Assembly (NCBI GenBank): GCA_023150805.1
Contig: JAKLKF010000054.1
Coordinates: 1-48,455 of the forward strand
Origin: Myxococcota bacterium
GTDB taxonomy: Bacteria > Myxococcota_A > UBA796 > UBA2385
Direction of reading: 5' to 3'
DNA: 48,455 bases
The notes beneath the pieces are model-generated. The model ran no database searches and was not told the origin of the DNA. It worked only from the letters and a program-made list of their open reading frames with translations. Below, one piece after another: positions 1 to 7,237 of this stretch. Within the stretch, counting starts at the first letter, position 1. Every line of letters begins with the position of its first letter. The position numbers and the translations under genes were made by a program.

Positions 1-2
1 GG

Positions 3-1046
3 GTGGCGCGCGTGAGCCCGCGGCGCGCGCCGCGACCGGACCCCACCGACGCCGAGCGCCGCGTGGAGGAGCTGGGGCGCCAGCTCGCCGCCGGTGGCGC
101 GGCGGTCCGCTTCCACCCCACCGTGGCCCATCGCCTGGCCGCCGGGCCCGCCGCCACCGCCTGCCTGGTCGGCGCGGCCGCGACCGCGGTGGGGCTGGCC
201 TTCCCCCTGGTCGGGATCGCGGCCCTGTTGCTCGTGCTGTGGGCGGCGGTCCGCGACGCCGACGGCGGCCGGAGCTGGCTGCGCCGCGCGCTGCCCTCCA
301 CCCCGGGCTGGGCGGCCGAGGTCGAGCTCCAGCCGGGCCCGAGCGCGACCCCGACCCTCCTGCTGTGGATCCCGGTCGCGGACCGTGCGCACGGGCGCCT
401 GGGCGCGATGGGCCCCGCCCGCGCCGCGCTGGCCGTCCCCGCAGCGCTGGGCCTGGTCGCCTGCCTGGGCCTGGCGCTGTCGCTGGTCCTGCCCCAGGCC
501 GGGCGAGCCGTCAGCCTGTTCTCCCTCGCCGGGCTCCTGCTCTGCGCGCCCCTCGCCCTGGTCCTGCTGCGCGCCAACCGGCCCCTGGATCCGGCCGTCG
601 ACCCGACCGGCTGGCTGCCCGGCCTGGCGCAGCACCTGGCCCGCCAGCCGCTGCCGGGCGTGCGCCTGCTGCTCTGGATCGGCTCCGAGGGCGCCCTGTG
701 GCACGACGATCTGGCCGTGCTCCTGGCCAGCCGGCGCCACCGCTACACGGCCTCCCGGACGCTGCTGGTCGCCGTCCAGCCCGGCCGGGGCCCGCTGTCG
801 GTCGTGGAGCGGGACGGCCTGGTCCACCTGCGGCCCGCCCCCGCCTCGGTGGTCGCCTCCCTGCGCGCGGCCGGGCTCCCCGCGGTCACGGCGCGGACCG
901 CCGCCAGCCGCGCGCGCGCCCTGGGCGTCCGTGCCGTCGGGCTGATCGGCACCGGGGGAGCGGACGGACCGGGGCCCCAGCGCCTCGAGACGGCGCTACG
1001 TTGCCTGGCGGACGCGCTCCCGTCGCGCCCCGAGGACCCGCCTTGA
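3..1046 (+). CDS. Hypothetical multi-pass membrane protein
   Basis: Open frame of 347 residues from a GTG only two bases inside the window, so the real start may lie upstream; a second GTG follows at position 12. I see hydrophobic stretches at about residues 50-82 and 137-190, the second long enough for two membrane spans, and a C-terminal soluble part of about 150 residues. No catalytic motif was recognised. The general shape, a short soluble N-terminus followed by paired spans and a soluble region with an 'LLLWIG' strand, faintly recalls membrane M28-type aminopeptidases that have lost their metal ligands; this is only a guess. The stop overlaps the TTG start of the next gene (TTGA), which suggests translational coupling with the secreted protein downstream. 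Confidence 0.6.
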   Translation: MARVSPRRAPRPDPTDAERRVEELGRQLAAGGAAVRFHPTVAHRLAAGPAATACLVGAAATAVGLAFPLVGIAALLLVLWAAVRDADGGRSWLRRALPSTPGWAAEVELQPGPSATPTLLLWIPVADRAHGRLGAMGPARAALAVPAALGLVACLGLALSLVLPQAGRAVSLFSLAGLLLCAPLALVLLRANRPLDPAVDPTGWLPGLAQHLARQPLPGVRLLLWIGSEGALWHDDLAVLLASRRHRYTASRTLLVAVQPGRGPLSVVERDGLVHLRPAPASVVASLRAAGLPAVTARTAASRARALGVRAVGLIGTGGADGPGPQRLETALRCLADALPSRPEDPP

Positions 1047-2902
1047 CCCCCACCTCCTCCCGCGCCGCGCCCCTCGCCCGCGCCGCGCCCCTCGCCCGCG
1101 CCGCGCCCCTCGCCCGCGCCACGCCCCTCGCCCGCGCCGCGATCCTGCTGGGGCTGCTCGCGGCGGCTCCCTCCGCCGCGCGGGCCGCGACCCTCGCCGG
1201 CACCGTGCGCACCTCGCCCGACGGCGCGCCCGTCGAGGGGGCCTGGGTCGTCGCCTACGACCTGCGCCTGGACTACCAGTACACCCAGACCGAGGCCGAC
1301 GGGAGCTGGCGGATCGAGGGGCTGCCGGGCGGGGCCTGGCGCCTGCGCGTCCTGGCGCCCGAGGACGACAACCTGGTCAGCCGCTTCCACCCGGCCACCC
1401 GCGACTACTGCAGCGCCACCCTGCACCAGGTGGGCGAGGACGACGCCCGGGACGGCCTGGACATCGACCTGGAGGCGGGGGCCGTGCTCACCGGGGCGCT
1501 GGTCGACCAGCTCGGGCAGCCGGTGGAGGGCGCCGTCGTGACCGCCCAGGGCGCCGACGAGGTGGTCGCCGGCCAGTCCCGCTCCGCCAACACCGGCGCC
1601 GACGGCGCCTTCCGCGTGGTCGGCCTGGACGCGCCGGTAGGCGAGCAGACCGCCTGGGCGCTGCAGGTCTCCGCCGAGGGCTGGCCCGGCCAGTACCTGG
1701 GCGACCCGCTGGTCTACGACCTCGACGACGCCGACAGCTTCTCCGCCACCACGGCCCGGGAGACGGCGGTGGGCACCTTCGCCCTGCTCGACGGCGTGGC
1801 CCTGGCCGGCGCGGCGCAGGGGCCCCAGGGGCCCGCGGCCGGCGCCACCCTCTACGCCTACTCCGGCGGGCAGATCCTCACGGTCACCACCGGCGAAGAC
1901 GGCGCCTGGCAGGCCGTGGGCCTCCCGCCGGGCCAGGCGCTGGTCTGGGTGGGCGGCGAGGGGCTGGCCACCACCTACTGGCCCGACGCCGACCGCCCCG
2001 GCGACTTCATCGACGCCGGGGAGGAGGGGGCCGTGCTCGACGGGATCGACCTGTTCGCGCCGGCCGAGGCGGTGCTGGAGGTCTCCTTCCCCGGCGCCGG
2101 CGAGGGGGTGCGGGCGATGCTCTACAACAGCACCTACACCGTGGGCAAGGGCTCCTCCTCCGGCCCCGACGGGGTGGTGCGCCTCGATGGCCTGCACGGC
2201 GGGGACTACACCCTCTTCGCCTGGGGCTACCCGGTCGACCTGGTCAACACCTGGGTCGGCGCCGACGAGGACGGCGAGCCGGCGACCATCGCGGTCCAGG
2301 GCGAGCAGGTCAACCCGCTGGAGGTGACGCTGGGACCCGGCGCGCGCCTGACCGGCCGGCTGGTCGACGACGGGGGCGCCCCGGTCTACGGGGCCGCGGT
2401 CGCGGTGACCCCTGCCGCCGGCGACACCTGGAGCACCGTCTCCGCCCGCGACGGCAGCTTCACGATCGGCGGCCTGCCGGCGGGCCCCTGGACGGTCCAG
2501 GTCAGCTATGGCGCCTACTGCGAGCAGGACCCGGGCTACGTCACCCTGTACTGGCCGGGCGAGCCCGACCCGGCCGCCGCGCAGCCGCTGACCCTGGCCG
2601 AGGGGCAGCACCTGCAGGACGTCGAGCTGGTCCTGCCGCGCGACGACGACCACGACGGCATGGGCGACGCCTGGGAGGCCGAGGTCGGCCTGGACACCGG
2701 CCGGGACGACGCCAGCGAGGACCCCGACGGTGACGGGCTGAGCAACCTCCAGGAGTACCTGGCGGGCACCGACCCGCTGCAGCGGGACGGAGGCCCCGGC
2801 TGCGGGTGCGCCGCGCGGCCGGCTGACGGCCGGGGCGCCGGGCTGGCGCTGGTGGGCCTGGCGCTGGGCGCGCCGCTGGTCCGACGCCGGCGCCGGGCGT
2901 GA
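1043..2902 (+). CDS. Secreted multi-domain protein with carboxypeptidase-regulatory-like repeats and MYXO-CTERM-like tail
   Basis: 619 residues from a TTG overlapping the upstream stop. The frame is open far upstream, but the only sensible start puts a signal peptide (hydrophobic core AILLGLLAAA, AxA site ARA) at residues 32-50. The n-region before it is a tandem six-residue repeat (ARAAPL) encoded by an 18-bp repeat. The mature protein holds about five beta-sandwich units of the type 'G.V.D..G.PV.GA.V......ADG.W...GLP.G', as in carboxypeptidase regulatory-like (CarboxypepD_reg/SpaA-like) domains. Next come calcium-loop segments (DDDHDGMGDAWE, DPDGDGLSNLQEY) of the thrombospondin-3/EF-loop type. 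The last 35 residues are GCGCA, a hydrophobic stretch and RRRRR, like a MYXO-CTERM sorting tail. It is probably exported and retained at the outer surface; its binding partner is unknown. Confidence 0.8.
   Translation: MTPTSSRAAPLARAAPLARAAPLARATPLARAAILLGLLAAAPSAARAATLAGTVRTSPDGAPVEGAWVVAYDLRLDYQYTQTEADGSWRIEGLPGGAWRLRVLAPEDDNLVSRFHPATRDYCSATLHQVGEDDARDGLDIDLEAGAVLTGALVDQLGQPVEGAVVTAQGADEVVAGQSRSANTGADGAFRVVGLDAPVGEQTAWALQVSAEGWPGQYLGDPLVYDLDDADSFSATTARETAVGTFALLDGVALAGAAQGPQGPAAGATLYAYSGGQILTVTTGEDGAWQAVGLPPGQALVWVGGEGLATTYWPDADRPGDFIDAGEEGAVLDGIDLFAPAEAVLEVSFPGAGEGVRAMLYNSTYTVGKGSSSGPDGVVRLDGLHGGDYTLFAWGYPVDLVNTWVGADEDGEPATIAVQGEQVNPLEVTLGPGARLTGRLVDDGGAPVYGAAVAVTPAAGDTWSTVSARDGSFTIGGLPAGPWTVQVSYGAYCEQDPGYVTLYWPGEPDPAAAQPLTLAEGQHLQDVELVLPRDDDHDGMGDAWEAEVGLDTGRDDASEDPDGDGLSNLQEYLAGTDPLQRDGGPGCGCAARPADGRGAGLALVGLALGAPLVRRRRRA
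1061..1140 (+). repeat. 18-bp tandem repeat in a signal-peptide n-region
   Basis: Four full copies and a partial fifth copy of an 18-bp unit (CGCGCCGCGCCCCTCGCC), with a single G-to-A change in copy four. The unit length is a multiple of three, so copy-number change alters the signal peptide by six residues (ARAAPL) without breaking the frame. Confidence 0.9.
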
Positions 2903-4026
2903 GCGACCTGCCCTCCCCGTCCCCCGCCCCGGAGCGGGGCGGGCGGGGCCGCCGCAGCGCCGTGCTGGGCCTGGTCGTCGGCCTCGTGGCCCTGGCCCTG
3001 GCCCTGTGGGGCGTGCCGCTGGCCGAGGTCGGGCAGGCCCTGCGCAACGCCCGCTGGGAGTGGCTGCTGCTGGTCGCGCTGGTCTTCCAGTGGCAGCAGC
3101 TCATGCGGGCCTGGCGGCAGACCGTGATCCTGCGGGCCGTGCGCCCGAGGTCGCGCTACCGCACCAACCTGTCGGTGCTCTGCGTCAGCTTCCTGGCGAT
3201 CAACACGGTGCCCGGCCGCGTGGGCGAGGTGGTGCGGCCGCTGCTGCTCCTGCAGCGGGAGCAGCTCCCGCTGGGGGTCGGTTTCGCCCTGGTCTTCGTC
3301 GAGCGGGTGCTCGACCTGTGCGCCACCTTCGCGATGCTCGGCCTGGTGGCCTTCGTCTTCCCCCCTCCCACTCACGTCTTCACCCTCGGCCCGGTCGAGA
3401 TCGACTGGCTGGCCCTGGCGCGCGGCGCGGCGGCGACCGTGCTGCCGGCCGTCCTGCTGGGCCTGGCGCTGCTGGTCTTCTGGGGCGAGCGCCTGCTGGG
3501 GCTGCTGGCGCCGCTCTCGTCCCGCGGACCCGCCGCCTGGCGCCGGCTCTCGCGGCTGGGCCTGTCCTTCGCCGGCACCTTCGTCCAGGGCCTGCAGGCG
3601 GTGCGCAGCCCCGCGCGGCTGGCCGCGGTGACCGCCCTGACCGTCGTGACCTGGGCCGTCAGCATCTGGATGTACCCGATGGCCGCCCACGCCTTCGGGA
3701 TCGGCCCGCTGCTGGGCTACGGCGAGGGCGTGGCGGTGCTGGCGGTCAGCATGCTGGGCGGCATCGCCCCCGCCCCGCCCGGCCAGGCCGGCACCTACGA
3801 GGCCTTCGTCCGCGGCGGCCTGGCCCTGCACGGCATCGTCGGCCCGGGTCCCACGCCCCAGGGCATCTCCCCCAGCCTGGACGCCGCGGCGGTGGCCCTG
3901 GCCCTGACCATGCACTGGTGGATCATGCTGGTGCAGGCGGCCTCGGCCCTGTACTTCCTGGTGGTCGACCGCCTGGACCTGGGAGACCTGGTGCGCCAGG
4001 CCCGGCAGGCGCTCAGGGATCCCTGA
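2899..4026 (+). CDS. YbhN/AglD-type flippase-like membrane protein (UPF0104, LPG synthase TM-like)
   Basis: 375 residues from a GTG overlapping the upstream stop (GTGA). Around eight hydrophobic spans are visible. The family-typical pieces are 'NTVPGRVGEVVRPLLLL' near residue 100 and 'GGIAPAPPGQAGTYEAF' near residue 285, the two conserved Pro/Gly motifs of the lysylphosphatidylglycerol-synthase transmembrane family (PF03706). Members lacking the C-terminal synthase domain, like this one, are thought to move lipids or lipid-linked glycans across the inner membrane; the substrate here is unknown. It is the third gene of an overlapping set with a membrane protein and a surface protein. Its 3' end overlaps the end of the convergent trmB-type gene by 14 bp. 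Confidence 0.8.
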   Translation: MSDLPSPSPAPERGGRGRRSAVLGLVVGLVALALALWGVPLAEVGQALRNARWEWLLLVALVFQWQQLMRAWRQTVILRAVRPRSRYRTNLSVLCVSFLAINTVPGRVGEVVRPLLLLQREQLPLGVGFALVFVERVLDLCATFAMLGLVAFVFPPPTHVFTLGPVEIDWLALARGAAATVLPAVLLGLALLVFWGERLLGLLAPLSSRGPAAWRRLSRLGLSFAGTFVQGLQAVRSPARLAAVTALTVVTWAVSIWMYPMAAHAFGIGPLLGYGEGVAVLAVSMLGGIAPAPPGQAGTYEAFVRGGLALHGIVGPGPTPQGISPSLDAAAVALALTMHWWIMLVQAASALYFLVVDRLDLGDLVRQARQALRDP

Positions 4027-5203
4027 CCAGCCAGAGCGCCGCGACCGGCAGGCCCCGCTTGTCGAACTTGCTCTGGTAGTTGGTGGTCACGTCGTCCTCC
4101 CCCCAGGGCGAGCCCTGGGCGCGGATGTCGTCCACCCGCGCGACGACCCGCAGCGGCAGCCCCTCGATCAGCGCCTCGAAGTCGTCCAGGTTGGGGTGGT
4201 AGTCGGACTTGATGCGCATCGAGGCGCCCGGGGCCAGCGCCCGCGCGCACCACTCGGCGAAGGGGCGCAGCAGCAGGCGGTGCTTGGCGTTGCGCCCCTT
4301 GGTCCAGGGGTCGGGGTGGTTGACGTAGAGGCCCGCCACCTCGCCCGGCAGGAACAGGTCGTCGAGGTGGTGGGCGTCGTAGCGCAGCACCCGCGCGTTC
4401 TCGATCCCCGCGGCGCGCAGCTTCTTCGCGCAGAGCACCACCCGCTTGAAGCGGATCTCGATGCCCAGCCAGTCCCACTCGGGGTGGCGGGCGGCCATGC
4501 CCGCCAGGAAGAAGCCGTTGCCCGGCCCGATCTCGACGTGCAGCGGCCGGGCCTCGCCCTCCGCGCGGAAGGCGGCGCCCCAGCGCCCCCGGAAGCCCGG
4601 GCCGTCGGCGGCCGGGATGACCTCCGGGCCGAAGCTGCGGTGCAGCTTGAGGTAGGGGTTCAGGTCCGGGTCGCGGTAGTCCTCCTCGGCCCGGGGGTTG
4701 AAGGGGCGGCGCACCATGACGCGGGGCGGGCGGGCGCCGGACGGATCCCCCTCCGGCGCCACCTCCGGCTCGGCGACGGGCAGGGCCTGGTGGAACTCCG
4801 CGTTCTCCTTCCAGGCCTGGCCGTCCTCGTAGTGCTCCTTCTTCCAGACCGGCACCCGCGCCTTGAGCGCGTCGATGGCCATCCGGCTGGCCTCGTAGGC
4901 CTCGCCCCGGTGCGGCGCGCTCACCGCGATCACCACGCTGGCCTCGCCCACCTCCAGGTGGCCCGTGCGGTGGACCATCGCCACCCGCGCGCCGGGGAAG
5001 CGCGCGACCAGCTCCTCGCGGATGCGCGCCATCTCCGGCAGCGCCAGCTCGGGGTAGGCCTCGTAGTGCAGCGCCACCACGCGCCGCCCCTCGAAGTGGT
5101 CGCGGGTCACGCCGGCGAAGGTGATGATCGCGCCCGCGCCGGGGTGGGCGACGGCGGCCTCGACGGCGCGGGGGTCGATGGGCTGGTCGGTCAGGGCGAG
5201 CAT
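4013..5203 (-). CDS. MoaE-TrmB fusion: molybdopterin synthase large subunit joined to tRNA (guanine-N7)-methyltransferase
   Basis: One uninterrupted frame of 396 residues. Residues 1-140 are MoaE-like: the 'GAIITFAGVTRDH' start, SAPHRGEAYEA around 95-105 and VPVWKKEHY around 117-125, which supply the conserved His-Arg and catalytic lysines. A 20-residue Pro/Glu/Gly linker follows. From about 163 the sequence is TrmB: VEIGPGNGFFL (SAM loop, 223-233), GIEIRFKR (247-254), NHPDPWTKGRNAKHR (295-309) and a C-terminal TTNYQSKF motif. MoaE transfers sulfur to precursor Z with MoaD; TrmB makes m7G46 in tRNA. The ATG overlaps the moaD stop (ATGA). An internal ATG at residue 163 has no visible ribosome-binding site, so a single polypeptide is the simplest reading. 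The 3' end overlaps the convergent flippase gene. Confidence 0.88.
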   Translation of the reverse strand: MLALTDQPIDPRAVEAAVAHPGAGAIITFAGVTRDHFEGRRVVALHYEAYPELALPEMARIREELVARFPGARVAMVHRTGHLEVGEASVVIAVSAPHRGEAYEASRMAIDALKARVPVWKKEHYEDGQAWKENAEFHQALPVAEPEVAPEGDPSGARPPRVMVRRPFNPRAEEDYRDPDLNPYLKLHRSFGPEVIPAADGPGFRGRWGAAFRAEGEARPLHVEIGPGNGFFLAGMAARHPEWDWLGIEIRFKRVVLCAKKLRAAGIENARVLRYDAHHLDDLFLPGEVAGLYVNHPDPWTKGRNAKHRLLLRPFAEWCARALAPGASMRIKSDYHPNLDDFEALIEGLPLRVVARVDDIRAQGSPWGEDDVTTNYQSKFDKRGLPVAALWLVRDP

Positions 5204-5472
5204 CAGCCGCCTCCCAGGGGGGGGATGAAGGCCACCTCCGCGTCGGCCTGCAGCGGGTGGCTGCCGGGCACGTAGCAGTGGTCGACCGCGAAGAGGACCG
5301 GCAGGCGTCCGTGCGGGCCCGGGGGGAAGAGGGTGGCGTAGAGCTGGGACACGGTCGTGCCGGCGGCGACGGTCACGACCTCGCTGTCCACGCCGCGGCG
5401 CTCTCGCAGCACGGCGAAGTGGCGGAGCGTGATCCGCACCACGGCCGGGGCGGCGTCGGGGGCCAGGGGCAT
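5203..5472 (-). CDS. moaD: MoaD, molybdopterin synthase sulfur-carrier subunit
   Basis: 89 residues with a beta-grasp pattern (ITLRHFAVLRERRG near the start, AFIPPLGGG at the end). The C-terminal Gly-Gly is the thiocarboxylate-carrying end of MoaD. The extra third Gly is slightly unusual, since the canonical end is ...GG. The ATG at 5470-5472 is preceded on the coding strand by an AGGAG-like site. The stop overlaps the start of the MoaE-TrmB fusion, so the two molybdopterin synthase subunits are translationally coupled. No other moa or moe genes are in the window. Confidence 0.88.
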   Translation of the reverse strand: MPLAPDAAPAVVRITLRHFAVLRERRGVDSEVVTVAAGTTVSQLYATLFPPGPHGRLPVLFAVDHCYVPGSHPLQADAEVAFIPPLGGG

Positions 5473-5598
5473 CGGGGGACTCCTGCGAGCGGCCGGGGGG
5501 CGCCTCGGGGGCCAGGGCGCCGGTGGATATCCCGTCGACGCGGCTACGATGCCACCGCCCGCGCCGGCGCCCCCCCATCTCCTCCCCCTCCCCCCTCC

Positions 5599-6168
5599 AT
5601 GCGCCCTCCCCCTCCCCCCCGCCTCCTGCTCACGCTGCTGCTGATCGCCTGCGGCCCCGAGGAGCCGGTGCTGCAGGGCGTGCCCGCCGAGCCGATGCTG
5701 GCCGGACAGCCGGCCGCCGCCGACCTGGCCGGCGGGACCGCCTCGGATCCGACCCGGCCCTACGCGCGCCGCGAGGGCGTGGTGGTGGACGTGCACTACC
5801 TGGGCGGCCGCTCCTACACCGAGCACCGGGACGCCCTGGCCGACCAGCTCGGCGCCCTGCGCGAGGTGGTGGACCTGCCGGCCGGCGCGGGCCAGCGCCT
5901 GGACTTCGAGCGGGGCACCGCCCAGGTGCTCGACGACCGGATCTACATGCTGCGGGTGCCCCTGCCCGAGCCGATGCGCCGCAGCCAGGCGCTCGAGGTC
6001 CTGGGCTTCCCCCCCTACGTCGGCCGCTACGTGACGCTGCACCGGGAGTACCGCCTGAACAACGCCTGGGAGTTCCGCCGCATCCGCCTGCGCCGCGCCT
6101 CGGCCGAGGACGAGCTGGTCACCGAGGTCGAGGCCTGGCACCACGTCCCGGGCGAGGTGGTCCCCTGA
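5599..6168 (+). CDS. Hypothetical lipoprotein
   Basis: 189 residues. The N-terminus, MRPPPPPR followed by LLLTLLLIAC-G, is a lipoprotein signal with the lipobox ending in Cys, so the mature protein is probably membrane-anchored. A low-complexity Ala/Pro/Gly spacer precedes a compact mixed alpha/beta domain (about residues 60-189) rich in charged residues ('RLNNAWEFRRIRLRR'). I recognise no family. A C/T-rich leader sits directly in front of the ATG (5571-5598), and no purine-rich ribosome-binding site is obvious there. Confidence 0.72.
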   Translation: MRPPPPPRLLLTLLLIACGPEEPVLQGVPAEPMLAGQPAAADLAGGTASDPTRPYARREGVVVDVHYLGGRSYTEHRDALADQLGALREVVDLPAGAGQRLDFERGTAQVLDDRIYMLRVPLPEPMRRSQALEVLGFPPYVGRYVTLHREYRLNNAWEFRRIRLRRASAEDELVTEVEAWHHVPGEVVP

Positions 6169-6198
6169 CGCTGGCGATCCCCGGACGCTGACGATCCG

Positions 6199-6227
6199 TT
6201 GACAAGCCCAGGCGCACCTGGGAGGAT
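6199..6227 (+). promoter_or_regulatory. Candidate sigma-70 promoter with near-palindromic spacer
   Basis: TTGACA at 6199-6204, a 17-bp spacer and GAGGAT at 6222-6227: a perfect -35 box with a weak (3/6) -10 box, 33 bp ahead of the VWA lipoprotein start. The spacer contains CCAGGCGCACCTGG (6208-6221), an inverted repeat with one mismatched pair, which could be an operator. Confidence 0.45.
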
Positions 6228-6259
6228 CAACCCAAGAGCACGGGCGGCGGAGCGAGCCG

Positions 6260-7237
6260 ATGCAACACCAGCACGTCCAGGCCGGGGTCGGCCCCCTGGT
6301 CGCCGTCCTGCTCGCGGCCTGCGTGGACACGGGGGTCACCGCGCAGGGCACCGAGCCCGCCGAGCCCGTCGTGGTCGAGGAGCTCTTCGAGCAGGCCCCC
6401 CAGCCCAAGGTCGACGTGCTGTGGGTCATCGACAGCACCACGTCGATGGCCGAGGAGCAGGCCGCGCTCGCCGAGGCCTTCGACACCTTCGCCGACGCGC
6501 TCGACGAGCTGGACCTGGCCTGGCAGGCCGGGGTCGTCACGGCCGACGTCGGCAGCGACCAGGCCGGCGTGCTGCAGGGCAACCCCTGGATCATCCACCC
6601 CGACCTGGACGATCCCTCCGCCGCCTTCGCCCAGGCCGCCGACGTCGGGACCGACCCCCAGGCCACCCAGGCGGGCCTGGGCGCGGCCTGGCTGGCCCTG
6701 TCCGAGCCCCTGCGCTCCCAGGACAACCGCGGCTTCCGGCGCGCGGACGCCAGCCTGCACGTCGTCGTGGTCAGCGACGGGGACGACGAGAGCCAGGCGG
6801 TGCTGGGCGACGACCCCGCGGGCGCCTTCCTGGACTTCCTGGAGCAGGAGGCCGACAACGGCCTGGAGGCCTCCCTGTCGGCGGTGATCGGCGACGTGCC
6901 CGACGGCTGCGGCTCGGCCCAGCCCGGCACGACCTACGCGGCGGTGGCCCAGGCCACCGGCGGCGCCGTCGGCAGCATCTGCGCCGCCTCCTTCGCCCAC
7001 GTCACCGCCGCCATCGGCAAGGCCAGCATCTCGTGGCCCTCCACCTTCCCGCTGCAGGAGGCGCCCGCCGAGGGCACCGTCGCCGCCTGGATCGACGACG
7101 CCCGCGTCGACGCGGCTGACTTCACCGTGCAGCTCGATCCGCCGGCGATCGCCTTCGCCTCCCCCCCGGCCGCGGGCGCGACGATCCGGGTCCGCTACGA
7201 GCTGCCCCAGCCCGAAGCCCAGGCCCTGGCGCCGTGA
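6260..7237 (+). CDS. VWA-domain lipoprotein
   Basis: 325 residues. The signal VAVLLAAC gives a lipobox Cys at residue 21. From about residue 50, '[14 protein letters not shown]' opens a von Willebrand factor A domain. The metal-binding motif reads DSTTS, so the usual first serine position of DxSxS is a threonine. '[13 protein letters not shown]' near 170 is the second metal-site strand. After the VWA fold (to about 255) comes a beta-rich tail of about 70 residues. Proteins of this layout are common in Myxococcota as surface lipoproteins, usually of unknown function. The stop overlaps the GTG of the next surface protein, so the two are probably made together. Confidence 0.78.
   Translation: MQHQHVQAGVGPLVAVLLAACVDTGVTAQGTEPAEPVVVEELFEQAPQPKVDVLWVIDSTTSMAEEQAALAEAFDTFADALDELDLAWQAGVVTADVGSDQAGVLQGNPWIIHPDLDDPSAAFAQAADVGTDPQATQAGLGAAWLALSEPLRSQDNRGFRRADASLHVVVVSDGDDESQAVLGDDPAGAFLDFLEQEADNGLEASLSAVIGDVPDGCGSAQPGTTYAAVAQATGGAVGSICAASFAHVTAAIGKASISWPSTFPLQEAPAEGTVAAWIDDARVDAADFTVQLDPPAIAFASPPAAGATIRVRYELPQPEAQALAP

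Noticed and set aside
743..2653. 636-codon open frame on the minus strand
   Set aside because: Shadow of the secreted protein in very GC-rich DNA; low-complexity Gly/Ala/Arg/Asp text, no domain.
4715..4717. Internal ATG as start of a separate TrmB
   Set aside because: No ribosome-binding site precedes it and the MoaE frame has no stop before it.
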